DNA of 64,000 bases from positions 1,292,001-1,356,000 of the forward strand of contig CP075370.1 in assembly GCA_019454225.1 (NCBI GenBank). The letters run 5' to 3'. The position numbers and the translations under genes were made by a program. This DNA comes from Paracoccaceae bacterium (lineage in GTDB: Bacteria > Pseudomonadota > Alphaproteobacteria > Rhodobacterales > Rhodobacteraceae). Shown in pieces: positions 36,087 through 44,872 of the stretch. Every line of letters starts with the position of its first letter. Within the stretch, counting starts at the first letter, position 1. The notes under the pieces were generated by a model. That model made no database searches. It saw only the letters and a list, made by a program, of their open reading frames with translations, and was not told where the DNA came from.

Positions 36087-38558
36087 TCAGTCGCAAAGCC
36101 TCCGTGTCCCCTCGACCGTCCAGTCCTTCGGGGCGATCTCGCGGCCCTCTGCCGAAACTCGCCCGTCCGGGTGAAAGACTACGCGCCCATAGTCCGGGTC
36201 GTCGATGGTGATGATGGCGCGCGGGTCGTCACCGGGGGCCGGGCCAAGGGCGGCAAAGCGCGCGGCGAACGGCGCCAGCGCCTCGGCCCTGCCAAGGCGC
36301 AGCACCCACCAGCCCCGCCGCCCCTCCAGGCGGATCTCGCATCCCGTCGTCGGTCCCTCGGTCACCGGCACCAGGGGCCCGGAGGTGCGGATCATCACGG
36401 CCCCCCCGTCCTTGCGCGCCGCCGCCGTGTCGCCGGACACCTGCGCCTCGTCGAACACCGGCATCGGGAACCAGGCATGGGTGAAGCCGGGCTGCTCGGG
36501 CTGGCCGTCGAACCACAGGATCGCCAGACCCCGGTATTGCTGGCAGCGCGGCACCGAGGCCGAGCCGCCCCAGTAGGACGGCCGCCCGTAACCCGACTGG
36601 ATCACCTCGCCGGGGTGGTTCACCCAGATCTGCGCGTCCGCGTCGCGGCCGATGCGGCCATGGACCAGCGTTTCCTGATATCCCCAGTCGAACCAGCGAT
36701 AGGCCGCCGCGCTGCCCAGCGCCCAGTCGGCGGTCTTGGCATGGGCCAGCGCCGCAAACCGCCCCTCGCCCTGGGCAAAGCACCAGTCCTGCTCGCCCGC
36801 CGCAAGGCTTGCCCGCGCCGCCAGCGTCGGGTCCGGCGCCAGCCCGTGATCGCGGATCGCCAGCGCCAGCCCCGGAACGCAGTGGAACCGCGCGCCGAAA
36901 TGTCCCGTGCCCCACAGCATCCGGGTGATCGCCGACAGTTCCAGCGTCCGTCCCGCCCGCAGCGTGTGCTCATAGCTGCGGCCCTGCGCCGCCGTCAGGA
37001 TGCCGTGATGGGCGGAATTGGCGACATGCTCCAGCAGCCGCGCGATGCTGCGCGCGGCGCGCGCGCGGATGTCCGCATCCGGGGCCAGCGCGAACAGCGC
37101 GGTCAGTCCCTTCAGGTCGATCGGAAAGTAGGGGGCCGAATTGAACTCGGCCATTTCCCATTGCTCGAAATGGTCCAGCCAGGCCCGCACCCGGTCGCGC
37201 CCCGTGGCGGACTGGTCGGCGCCCCGCCGGCCCGATCGCCGGAACGTCGCATCGGGCAGCAGGTGCCCCGCCAGATAGGCCGAGGTATGGAACAGCAGCG
37301 CGTGGTTCTCGCTGAAGTACCACTGCACGTCGTTGCCGGGTTCGTCCATCCAGTAGCGATAGCCAAGGATCGCCGCGTCGATGCGCTGGCGTATGCGGTC
37401 CGACAGCAGATGGCCGAACCGCGCCCGGCCCCAGATCAGCGGGACCAGCGCGAAATCGGCGCAGTCCCAGCAATCCTCGATCGCGGGCAGCGTCGCGTCG
37501 ATCATCGCCTCGGTCGCCTCGCCGCCCATGCCCAGCCCAAGCCGGGCCAGCGCGGCCACCGTGTCGGGTTCCGCCCGGGTGGCGATCCAGCGCAGCGCCT
37601 CGTCGATGCGGTCGGCCGGATCGGCCGGGGCCGCGCCCTGCGCGGCAAGGTCGCAGACCTCGACGCCGAAGGTCCGGGTGGCGGCAAAGCCGTCGCAGGT
37701 CAGCGTGACGATGAAGTGCCGGAAATCCCCCGGCAGGTTCTCCGCCCGGTCGATCGCCAGCCGCTCCGCCCCGGCCGGCAGATGCCGGATCAGCGCCTGC
37801 GGATGGTGCGACATGAAATCGCCCTCGACCCGCACCGATACCGCCGCATCCGCCGGGATCGTGCGGGGCAGGGTCAGCGCGACCTCGCCCCCGGTATAGG
37901 CGGGCCGGTCGAAATGCATCGTCGACAGCGCCGTCTCGACCGCGCGCGCCAGATCGGTGCCGCAGTCCACCGGGATGCCCGCCTCTGCCTCGGGCCCCTC
38001 CAGCCAGTCGATCTGGATGTAATAGCGCGCGTCACGTTCCGACAGGTCGTCGAAGAACACCGCCAGCCGGTTGTCGCCCGCCGCCAGCGTCACCTGGAAC
38101 TCGGCCGCCGTCTCGGCATTGCGCCGGTAGGGGGCCATCCATCCGGCCTCGGCCCCGTTGACGAACAGCACCGCCCCCCCGCAGGTGCGCAGCCGCAGCC
38201 GCGCGCTGCCGCCCGTCACGCAGCGCACCACCGTCTCGGCCCAGGTCGACACCACCGTCGGGCGGAACCAGAACCCCGACAGGTCCAGCCGGGGCGATCC
38301 GAACGGCAGCCAGTTCCGCGCCGCGCCGAACGCGCCCGACACCAGCGGCCGCCGCCCGCGCCGGTCGGCGGCGAACTGCGTGCGGCAGGGATACTCGTGC
38401 GGAATGAAGTTCTTGTCCTTGGTCAGGAAGAAGAACGGGTCCATCTCGCCCTGCATCGGCATGTCGGGCAGGTCGTGGCGCGCCTCATGCGTCGCGCCCA
38501 CGCGCCAATAGCCGATGGCGGCGCCGGATGTCAGGGGATGGGCAAGGAAGCCGGTCAT
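36087..38558 (-). CDS. Unrecognised 823-residue protein, possible toroid-fold carbohydrate enzyme
   Basis: I cannot assign this protein to a named family. Residues about 90-185 look like a carbohydrate-binding jelly roll (AVLFVNGAEAGWMAPYRR, FFDDLSERDARYY). Residues about 315-640 are alpha-helical with repeated aromatic turns, as in an (alpha/alpha) toroid, including SENHALLFHTSAYLAGHLLP (416-435), EFNSAPYF (471-478) and GRSYEHTLRAGR (526-537). Residues 640-823 contain WVNHPGEVIQSGYGRPSYWG and look beta-rich. That layout resembles heparinase/hyaluronate-lyase-type enzymes. There is no signal peptide, so it should act in the cytoplasm on imported sugar. It is encoded 6 bp after kduI and before the importer, in a uronide operon. 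A hydrolase or lyase role is inference. Confidence 0.55.
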   Translation of the reverse strand: MTGFLAHPLTSGAAIGYWRVGATHEARHDLPDMPMQGEMDPFFFLTKDKNFIPHEYPCRTQFAADRRGRRPLVSGAFGAARNWLPFGSPRLDLSGFWFRPTVVSTWAETVVRCVTGGSARLRLRTCGGAVLFVNGAEAGWMAPYRRNAETAAEFQVTLAAGDNRLAVFFDDLSERDARYYIQIDWLEGPEAEAGIPVDCGTDLARAVETALSTMHFDRPAYTGGEVALTLPRTIPADAAVSVRVEGDFMSHHPQALIRHLPAGAERLAIDRAENLPGDFRHFIVTLTCDGFAATRTFGVEVCDLAAQGAAPADPADRIDEALRWIATRAEPDTVAALARLGLGMGGEATEAMIDATLPAIEDCWDCADFALVPLIWGRARFGHLLSDRIRQRIDAAILGYRYWMDEPGNDVQWYFSENHALLFHTSAYLAGHLLPDATFRRSGRRGADQSATGRDRVRAWLDHFEQWEMAEFNSAPYFPIDLKGLTALFALAPDADIRARAARSIARLLEHVANSAHHGILTAAQGRSYEHTLRAGRTLELSAITRMLWGTGHFGARFHCVPGLALAIRDHGLAPDPTLAARASLAAGEQDWCFAQGEGRFAALAHAKTADWALGSAAAYRWFDWGYQETLVHGRIGRDADAQIWVNHPGEVIQSGYGRPSYWGGSASVPRCQQYRGLAILWFDGQPEQPGFTHAWFPMPVFDEAQVSGDTAAARKDGGAVMIRTSGPLVPVTEGPTTGCEIRLEGRRGWWVLRLGRAEALAPFAARFAALGPAPGDDPRAIITIDDPDYGRVVFHPDGRVSAEGREIAPKDWTVEGTRRLCD

Positions 38559-38564
38559 CGGATG

Positions 38565-39398
38565 CTATCTCAGTGCAGATACGGGAACGGGGGCAAAGTC
38601 GGCATAGGCCTGGTTCTCGCCCGTCATTCCCCAGACAAAGGCATAGGGGCCGGTGCCCGCCCCCATGTGGATGGACCATGCCGGTGACAGCACGATGTCG
38701 CCATCCGCGATCACCAGGTGCCGCGTCTGGTCGGGGCGGCCCATGAAGTGCATCACCCGGTCCTCGGCGCCCATGTCGAAGTAGCAGTAGGCCTCCATCC
38801 GCCGCTCGTGCAGATGCGGCGGCATGGTGTTCCAGATGCTGCCGGGCGCCGGGTCGGTGATGCCCATCAGAAGCAGGCACGACGGCGCCACCTCGGGGTG
38901 GATGTACATCGCCAGGCTGCGCCGGTTGGCCTTTCCGGCCTCGCCCAGGTCGATCCGCTTGGCCCCGGCCCGCGGGATCAGCCGGTGCGGATGGTCGGCC
39001 CCTGCGGGCACCGAATTCAGGTAGAACCGCGCCGGCCGCGCCGGGTCGGCGCTCTGCATCGTCACCGCCTGCGCGCCGCGCCCGACATACAGGATGTCGC
39101 GGTTGCCCATCTCGAACCGCGTGCCGTCCACCGTCACCGTGCCCGGCCCGCCCAGGTTGGCAATGCCGCCCTCGCGCGCCGAAAAGAAATGCGCGGTGCC
39201 CAGTTCGGCCCCGTCGCCCAGCATCAGCGGCGCCCCCGTCGGCACCGCCCCGCCCACGATCATCCGGTCCACATGCGTATAGGTCAGCCGCATCTCGCCC
39301 GGGGCGAAGGCGCGTTCGACCATGTAGTCGGCGCGCAGCCGGTCGGTCGTCGCGGTCATCACCTCGGCGGGGTTCCCGCCATAGCGCACATCCATCAT
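38565..39398 (-). CDS. kduI: 5-keto-4-deoxyuronate isomerase
   Basis: A 277-residue cupin-type isomerase matching E. coli KduI in length and motifs. The zinc ligands are His195 and His197 in PPHLHERRMEAYCYF, Glu202 in the same motif, and His244 in WSIHMGAG. It converts 4-deoxy-L-threo-5-hexosulose uronate, the ring-opened form of unsaturated uronic acid, to 3-deoxy-D-glycero-2,5-hexodiulosonate. Its start overlaps the GH105 stop in an ATGA. KduD, KdgK and KdgA for the following steps are not in the window. Confidence 0.95.
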   Translation of the reverse strand: MMDVRYGGNPAEVMTATTDRLRADYMVERAFAPGEMRLTYTHVDRMIVGGAVPTGAPLMLGDGAELGTAHFFSAREGGIANLGGPGTVTVDGTRFEMGNRDILYVGRGAQAVTMQSADPARPARFYLNSVPAGADHPHRLIPRAGAKRIDLGEAGKANRRSLAMYIHPEVAPSCLLLMGITDPAPGSIWNTMPPHLHERRMEAYCYFDMGAEDRVMHFMGRPDQTRHLVIADGDIVLSPAWSIHMGAGTGPYAFVWGMTGENQAYADFAPVPVSALR

Positions 39399-40495
39399 GC
39401 CACGGCCCTTTCCGCCCGCACCTGCCCCTGCGCCTCGACCAGGCAGAGCATGGCCAGGGCCTGCCCATAGCCCGTGGGCTGGATCGGGATGTCGCGGTAG
39501 AACTGCAGGTCATGGCCCATCCGCGTGCCGTAGCTCACGTTCTGCACCACGCCCGCGCCGTCGATGCTGCCCATCACCGCGCCCACCGCGCGCCATCCCG
39601 CCGCCGACCAGCGGTCGTCGCCGATGCCCATGCGCGCCGCCTTCAGCAGGCCATAGGCAAAGCCCGCCGTCGCGCTGATCTCCTCATAGCTGCCCGGGTC
39701 GTCCAGCAGCGTGCGCCAGGCACCCGACGCGGCCTGCAGCGGCAACAGCGCCTCGACCTGCGCCACCAGCACGCCTTCCAGGTACATCCGCACCGAGCCG
39801 GGCAGATCGGCCAGCTCGAACAGGTCCACGATGCAGGCGGTGATCCAGGCATTGCCGCGCGCCCAGCGCGCCCGGGCAAAGTTGTGCCGGCCGTTGAACG
39901 TCCAGCCATGGAACCACAGCCCCGTCCCCGGGTCGGACAGATAGCGCGCATGCACAAGGAACTGCCGGATCGCCTCGTCCAGCAGGTCGGCGCGCCCCGA
40001 TGCCTGCCCGTGGCGGGCCAGGAACAGCCCCGCCATGAACAGCGTGTCGTCCCACAGCTCGCCCGGGTTCAGCTTGTCCGACACATCGTGCTGGAACCCG
40101 CCCTCCAGCGTGCGCGGCGCTTCGGTCATCAGCCGGTCGGCCCAGTCGTCCAGCACCGGGCGCCAGCGCGGATCGCGGGTTTCCGCCCACAGCACCGACA
40201 GCGCCAGCATCGGCGCGGTGGTGTTGATGTTCAGCCCCGGCAGCCCCTCGGCCAGCCGCCGCGCATACCAGTCCTCCAGCAGCGTCCGCAGCGCCGGGTT
40301 CCGGCCCCGCAGCCACAGCTGTGCAAGCCCGTAAAGCCCCACGCCCTGAGGCCATTCCCAGCTTTCGAAACCGATGTAGTCGCCCGCCGTGCCGTCCAGG
40401 TTCGGCTCGTGGAACCGTCCGTCATGGCGCAGGCGGGTCAGCCCGTGCACCAATAGGTCAAGCTGGCGTTCCAGCTCCGCCGCATCCGGCCGCAT
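39395..40495 (-). CDS. GH105 unsaturated uronyl (rhamnogalacturonyl) hydrolase
   Basis: A 366-residue (alpha/alpha)6 hydrolase of the YteR/YesR group (GH105). LNPGELWDDTLFMAG holds the likely catalytic Asp149/Asp150, GLWFHGW the equivalent of the conserved His (His196), and ARWARGNAWI the substrate-binding Trp/Arg. GH105 enzymes hydrate and release the 4,5-unsaturated uronic acid left by polysaccharide lyases; the product then goes to KduI, encoded next. No signal peptide is present, so it acts after import. It is first in the operon, divergent from the LacI-type gene. Confidence 0.92.
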   Translation of the reverse strand: MRPDAAELERQLDLLVHGLTRLRHDGRFHEPNLDGTAGDYIGFESWEWPQGVGLYGLAQLWLRGRNPALRTLLEDWYARRLAEGLPGLNINTTAPMLALSVLWAETRDPRWRPVLDDWADRLMTEAPRTLEGGFQHDVSDKLNPGELWDDTLFMAGLFLARHGQASGRADLLDEAIRQFLVHARYLSDPGTGLWFHGWTFNGRHNFARARWARGNAWITACIVDLFELADLPGSVRMYLEGVLVAQVEALLPLQAASGAWRTLLDDPGSYEEISATAGFAYGLLKAARMGIGDDRWSAAGWRAVGAVMGSIDGAGVVQNVSYGTRMGHDLQFYRDIPIQPTGYGQALAMLCLVEAQGQVRAERAVA

Positions 40496-40550
40496 GACCC
40501 CTCCTCCCCGAGTCGTCTCCTGCCCGCACAGTCTGCGAAAGGAAAACTAT

Positions 40551-40577
40551 TTGCACAATCTGAAAATTTTTTACAAT
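40551..40577 (+). promoter_or_regulatory. Candidate promoter of the lacI-family gene
   Basis: TTGCAC (40551-40556) and TACAAT (40572-40577) resemble -35 and -10 boxes with a 15-bp spacer, slightly short, ending 21 bp before the LacI ATG. The region is the only AT-rich stretch in the divergent gap and has imperfect inverted ends (GCACAAT and AATGTTGC), so the regulator's operator may overlap it. Confidence 0.4.
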
Positions 40578-40598
40578 GTTGCGGTGGGAGGACCCCGC

Positions 40599-41639
40599 AT
40601 GACAACCGCACCCAAAGGCAAGCGCGGCAAGGCCAGCCGCCGCGTCCGGCTCGAGGATCTGGCCGCCGCCTCGGGCGTCTCCGTCGCGACGGTCTCGCGC
40701 GCCCTGTCGGGCGGGGCCGGGGTGCGGCCCGACCTGGCCGAGCGGCTGCAACGCATGGCCCGCGATTTCAGCTATGCCACCCCGTCGCCGCTGGCCGGGC
40801 GACGCATCTTCGTCCTGGCCAGTCCCGCCGCGATGGAGGACTATTCGCGCAGCCAGTTCACCCTCAACGTCATGCAGGGCCTCGAGGAACGCGCCGCGCT
40901 GCAACGCGCCGTGGTCGAGGCCCGCGCCATCGGATCGACCGACGAGGAACGCCGCGCCCTGACCGAAGCCGCCGATGACGACCAGGTGGCGGGCCTGCTG
41001 TTCCTGACCCTTGATGACGAGGACATGCTGGCGGGCGCACGGGGTTTTCCAAAGCCGGTCGTGCTGGTGAATGGCGACGATCCCTCGATGCTGCTGTCAT
41101 CGGTCGCGCCGTCGAACCGGGCGGCGGCGGCGCTGGCCACCGACCACCTGATGCGGCTGGGCCATCGCCGCATCCTGTTCCTGATGCGGCGCGGCCGACG
41201 CACCATCCAGCGGCGTCTCGAAGGCTGGGGCGACCGCATGTTCCCCGGCGGCGCCCATGACCCCGACCTGGTCCTGGGCGTGGCCGACTGGCTGCCCGAC
41301 CTCGCGGCCGAGGCGATCCGCGCGCGCGTCGCCGCGCGCGGGCTCGATTTCACCGCCGTCCTTGCGGCAGGCGACAGCCTGGCGATGGGGGCGATGCAGG
41401 GCCTTGCGGCGATGGGCATCGCGGTGCCCGGGCAGGTGTCGGTGATGGGGATGGACGGTCTGCCGCAGGGTGCCTTCCTGAACCCGCCGCTGACCGCCAT
41501 CGAGATGCCGATGCGCGAGATCGGCGCCGTGGCGGTGGACCTGTTGCGCGATCTGGGCGCGGGCCAGCACCTGCCCGCGCGCCGCATCGAACTGGCCTGC
41601 CGCTTGCTCGACCGTGGTTCCTGCGGCCCGGCGCCGTGA
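40599..41639 (+). CDS. LacI-family transcriptional regulator of the uronide operon
   Basis: A 346-residue LacI regulator. The HTH reads VRLEDLAAASGVSVATVSRA with the hinge helix following (GVRPDLAERLQRMARDFSY). A periplasmic-binding-protein-like effector domain occupies the rest, with TDHLMRLGHRRILFL. An N-terminal basic stretch (KGKRGKASRR) is unusually long. The ATG at 40599 has GGGAGG 8 bp upstream. It is divergent from the GH105-kduI-importer operon, which it should repress until an unsaturated uronide or its keto derivative binds. Confidence 0.93.
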   Translation: MTTAPKGKRGKASRRVRLEDLAAASGVSVATVSRALSGGAGVRPDLAERLQRMARDFSYATPSPLAGRRIFVLASPAAMEDYSRSQFTLNVMQGLEERAALQRAVVEARAIGSTDEERRALTEAADDDQVAGLLFLTLDDEDMLAGARGFPKPVVLVNGDDPSMLLSSVAPSNRAAAALATDHLMRLGHRRILFLMRRGRRTIQRRLEGWGDRMFPGGAHDPDLVLGVADWLPDLAAEAIRARVAARGLDFTAVLAAGDSLAMGAMQGLAAMGIAVPGQVSVMGMDGLPQGAFLNPPLTAIEMPMREIGAVAVDLLRDLGAGQHLPARRIELACRLLDRGSCGPAP

Positions 41640-41727
41640 CGCCGCCCGTCCAGTCGGCGCGGAAGGCGGGGCAAGTGTGAACAAGGGGTTAAATCGAAAA
41701 CGCAACCCCTTGAAAACGCTTGTCTCG

Positions 41728-41748
41728 AAAAATGTCCCATCGTGGGAC
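41728..41748 (-). terminator. Rho-independent terminator of xseA
   Basis: On the minus strand GTCCCA (41748-41743) pairs with TGGGAC (41739-41734) across a 3-base loop and is followed by ATTTTT (41733-41728), 17 bp past the xseA stop. A second inverted repeat, CAAGGGGTT/AACCCCTTG at 41682-41712, lies between this and the end of the convergent lacI-type gene. It has no U-run. Confidence 0.7.
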
Positions 41749-41765
41749 GCCCCGTCGCGGGCTGT

Positions 41766-43286
41766 TCAGAACAGGCTGCCTTGCCCCGGAGGCGGATCGC
41801 CGCGCCCCCGCGCCCGGCGCGGAGGGGCGGCGGGTGCCTCGCCCTCGGGCCGCACCGCCAGCCTGCCGTCGTGGAACTCGATCTCCAGCGCCGCCTCGGT
41901 TGCCGCCGCCGCCCGCCGCGTCACGACCGCATCGCCCGCCCGCACCACCGCATAGCCCCGCCGCAGCGTCTCGGCATGGCCCAGCGTCTGCCGCATGCGG
42001 TCAAGCTCGGCCAGCCGCCGCCGCGCCGCCTCGATCCGCAGGCCCGGCGCCGCCTCCAGCCGCAGCCCCAGCCCGGCCAGCCGCTCGCGCCCCCGCGCCG
42101 CCTCGCGGCCGGCCCCCGCGATCGCCCGGTCCCGCGCCACCACCAGCCGCGCCGCCCGCTCGGCCAGCCGGTCCGCCGCCCGCGCCACCAGCGCCGTCAG
42201 TCCCGCCATCCGCAGCCCCGACGCCGCCCGCGCGAACGCGCCCCGCTTCGTCGCCGCCATCAGCCCCAGCGCCCCCGACAGCCGCCCGCCCCAGCGGTCC
42301 AGCCGCTGCCGCGCCCCCTCGGTCAGCCGCTCGGGCCGGGGCAGGGCGCGCGCCAGGTCGCGCAGCCGTTGCCGCCGCAGCCGCGCGCCCGCCGCCAGCG
42401 CCGCGCTCTGCCGCGCGGCCAGCGTATCCAGCGCCGCCACCAGTTCCGCCCGCACCGGCACCGCGATCTCCGCCGCCGCCGTGGGCGTCGGCGCCCGCAG
42501 ATCGGCGGCATGGTCGATCAGCGTCGTGTCCGTCTCATGCCCCACCGCCGAGATCAGCGGAATTGCCGACCCCGCCGCCGCCCGCACCACGATTTCCTCG
42601 TTGAAACCCCACAGGTCCTCGATGCTGCCACCGCCCCGCGCCACGATGATCAGGTCGGGCCGCGGCACCGGCCCCCCGGGGGCGATGGCATTGAACCCGC
42701 GGATCGCCGCCGCCACCTCGGGCGCGCAGCGCTCGCCCTGCACCGGAACGGGCCAGACCAGCACATGCACCGGAAACCGGTCGCGCAGGCGGTGCAGGAT
42801 GTCGCGGATCACCGCGCCCGAGGGTGAGGTGACCACCCCGATCACCCGCGGCAGGAACGGCAGCGGCTGCTTGCGCGCCGCATCGAACAGCCCCTCGGCC
42901 GCCAGCGCCGCGCGCCGCTTCTCCAGCATCGCCATCAGCGCGCCCGCACCGGCGGGTGCCAGGTCGTCGACGATCAGCTGATACTTCGATCCGCCGGGAA
43001 AGGTGGTCAGGCGGCCGGTCGCCACCACCTCGAGCCCCTCCTCGGGCCGCACCTGCAATCGCGCCGCCTGGCCCTTCCAGCACACCGCATCAAGGCTCGA
43101 CCGGTCGTCCTTGAGGTTGAAATACAGGTGCCCCGAGCCCGGCCGCGACACGCGCCCCACCTCGCCCCGCACCCGGACCAGACCGAATTCGCCCTCGATC
43201 ACCCGCTTTACCGCCCCCGAAAGTTCGGACACGGTGAATTCCGGGCGGTTGCCGCCCGGGCCGGGTTCATCCTCGATCAGGTCCAT
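41766..43286 (-). CDS. xseA: Exodeoxyribonuclease VII large subunit
   Basis: A 506-residue XseA. The N-terminal OB fold reads [19 protein letters not shown] and [20 protein letters not shown]. The catalytic core follows with [38 protein letters not shown] and [21 protein letters not shown] long Arg/Ala-rich helical region precedes the C-terminus. With XseB it degrades single-stranded DNA to oligonucleotides. It is divergent from purD, an arrangement common in Rhodobacteraceae, and xseB is not adjacent. The extreme Arg/Ala content of the C-terminal half reflects the high GC. Confidence 0.95.
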   Translation of the reverse strand: MDLIEDEPGPGGNRPEFTVSELSGAVKRVIEGEFGLVRVRGEVGRVSRPGSGHLYFNLKDDRSSLDAVCWKGQAARLQVRPEEGLEVVATGRLTTFPGGSKYQLIVDDLAPAGAGALMAMLEKRRAALAAEGLFDAARKQPLPFLPRVIGVVTSPSGAVIRDILHRLRDRFPVHVLVWPVPVQGERCAPEVAAAIRGFNAIAPGGPVPRPDLIIVARGGGSIEDLWGFNEEIVVRAAAGSAIPLISAVGHETDTTLIDHAADLRAPTPTAAAEIAVPVRAELVAALDTLAARQSAALAAGARLRRQRLRDLARALPRPERLTEGARQRLDRWGGRLSGALGLMAATKRGAFARAASGLRMAGLTALVARAADRLAERAARLVVARDRAIAGAGREAARGRERLAGLGLRLEAAPGLRIEAARRRLAELDRMRQTLGHAETLRRGYAVVRAGDAVVTRRAAAATEAALEIEFHDGRLAVRPEGEAPAAPPRRARGRGDPPPGQGSLF

Positions 43287-43588
43287 CGTCAGGCCATCCC
43301 CAGCGCAATCACCCGCCCGTCGGAACGGCGCAGACCGGAATCCGGCCCGCGCCCGGGGGGTCGCGCGGCACCGGCAAGCCCGGCACCGCGCCCGCCATCA
43401 TCGACATTTCCCGCGGCGGCGCAACGCCATGCAGCGTCGGCCCCTCTCGCCCGGCACGGCAGTGGCGCCCATCCTCGGCAGCCCCGTTGCATCGCGCGCA
43501 TGTCCGCGTGGCGAACCGGGCGCATCCGCTTGCCCTCGTCCGGCGCTGACCCTATGGGCTAGTCCAGTTTCGGCCAGCGGGGGCGCGC
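43287..43588. other. Intergenic region between xseA and purD
   Basis: This 302-bp divergent gap must hold promoters for xseA and purD, but I see no convincing -35/-10 pair, operator or RNA structure in its uniformly GC-rich sequence. Open frames here are short and lack family features. Confidence 0.6.
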
Positions 43589-44854
43589 ATGAACATCCTC
43601 ATTCTCGGTGGTGGCGGGCGCGAGCATGCGCTGGCCTGGGCGGTCAAGCAGAACCCGAAATGCGACCGGCTGATCGTGGCCCCGGGCAACGCGGGCATCG
43701 CCGAGATTGCCGAATGCGCGGCGCTCGACATCCTCGACGCGCGCGCCGTGGTCGAGTTCGCGGCGGCCGAGGCGATTGACCTGGTGATCGTGGGCCCCGA
43801 GGCGCCGCTGGCCGCAGGCGTGGCAGACGCCACCCGCGCGGCGGGCGTCGCCACGTTCGGCCCCTCGGCGATGGCGGCGCAGCTTGAGGCATCGAAAGCC
43901 TTCACCAAGGAAATCTGCGATGCCTGCGGCGCGCCCACCGCCGCCTGGGCACGCTTCGCCGATCCGGCGTCGGCGCTGGCGCATCTGGAGCGGACCGGGG
44001 CGCCGGTGGTGGTGAAGGCCGACGGTCTTGCCGCGGGCAAGGGTGTCGTGGTCGCGATGACGCCGGAGGCGGCGCGCGCGGCCGTCACCGACATGCTGGG
44101 CGGCAGTCTTGGCACGGCGGGCGCCGAGGTGGTGATCGAGGAATTCATGCCGGGCGAGGAGGCAAGCTTCTTCGTCCTCTGCGACGGCGAGACGGCCCTG
44201 CCGCTGGGCACCGCGCAGGACCACAAGCGCGCCTTCGACGGCGACGAGGGGCCGAACACCGGCGGCATGGGCGCCTATTCGCCCGCCCCGGTGCTGACCT
44301 CTGACCTGCAGGCGCAGGCGATGGACCTGATCATCCGCCCCACCCTGGCCGAGATGGCGCGGCGCGGCATGCCCTATCAGGGCGTTCTCTACGCCGGTCT
44401 GATGATCGAGCGGGGCAGGGCGCGGCTGGTCGAATACAACGCCCGCTTCGGCGACCCCGAGGCGCAGGTGCTGATGATGCGGCTGGGTGCGCAGGCGCTT
44501 GACCTGATCCTGGCCTGCGCCGAGGGACGGTTGGCCGAGGCGCGGGTGACCTATGCCGACGACCACGCGCTGACGGTGGTGATGGCCGCCCGGGGCTATC
44601 CCGGCGCACATGCCAGGGGAACGGTGATCCGGGGCCTGGCGACGCTGCCCGACAACGGTTTCCAGACCGTGTTCCACGCAGGCACCGCCCGCGACACCGA
44701 GGGGCATGTGGTGGCTGCCGGCGGCCGGGTGCTGAACGCGACGGGGCGGGGCGCCACGCTGGCCGAGGCCCGCGCGCGGGCCTATGCCCTGGTCGAGGGG
44801 ATCGACTGGCCTGACGGGTTCTGCCGCAGCGACATCGGCTGGCGCGCGCTCTAG
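43589..44854 (+). CDS. purD: Phosphoribosylamine-glycine ligase (GAR synthetase)
   Basis: A 421-residue ATP-grasp ligase for the second step of purine synthesis. It joins glycine to 5-phosphoribosylamine with ATP. The N-terminus MNILILGGGGREHALAWAV, the ATP-grasp segment GAPVVVKADGLAAGKGVVVA, AQDHKRAFDGDEGPNTGGMG and the metal site VEYNARFGDPEAQ are all diagnostic. Length matches the monofunctional enzyme. It stands alone, divergent from xseA and convergent with folE2 at an 18-bp gap. Confidence 0.97.
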   Translation: MNILILGGGGREHALAWAVKQNPKCDRLIVAPGNAGIAEIAECAALDILDARAVVEFAAAEAIDLVIVGPEAPLAAGVADATRAAGVATFGPSAMAAQLEASKAFTKEICDACGAPTAAWARFADPASALAHLERTGAPVVVKADGLAAGKGVVVAMTPEAARAAVTDMLGGSLGTAGAEVVIEEFMPGEEASFFVLCDGETALPLGTAQDHKRAFDGDEGPNTGGMGAYSPAPVLTSDLQAQAMDLIIRPTLAEMARRGMPYQGVLYAGLMIERGRARLVEYNARFGDPEAQVLMMRLGAQALDLILACAEGRLAEARVTYADDHALTVVMAARGYPGAHARGTVIRGLATLPDNGFQTVFHAGTARDTEGHVVAAGGRVLNATGRGATLAEARARAYALVEGIDWPDGFCRSDIGWRAL

Positions 44855-44872
44855 GCGGCGCGCGACGACCGG

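Noticed and set aside
36171-38687. An 838-codon open frame on the plus strand opposite the 823-residue protein
   Set aside because: It is an antisense shadow created by high GC at codon third positions. Its translation is Arg/Gly/Gln-rich without family motifs, whereas the minus-strand frame has domain-like features and operon context.
42010-42500. Repetitive Arg/Ala-rich stretch in xseA as a possible repeat element
   Set aside because: It encodes the helical C-terminal region of exonuclease VII; the repetitiveness comes from GC-rich codons, not an exact DNA repeat.
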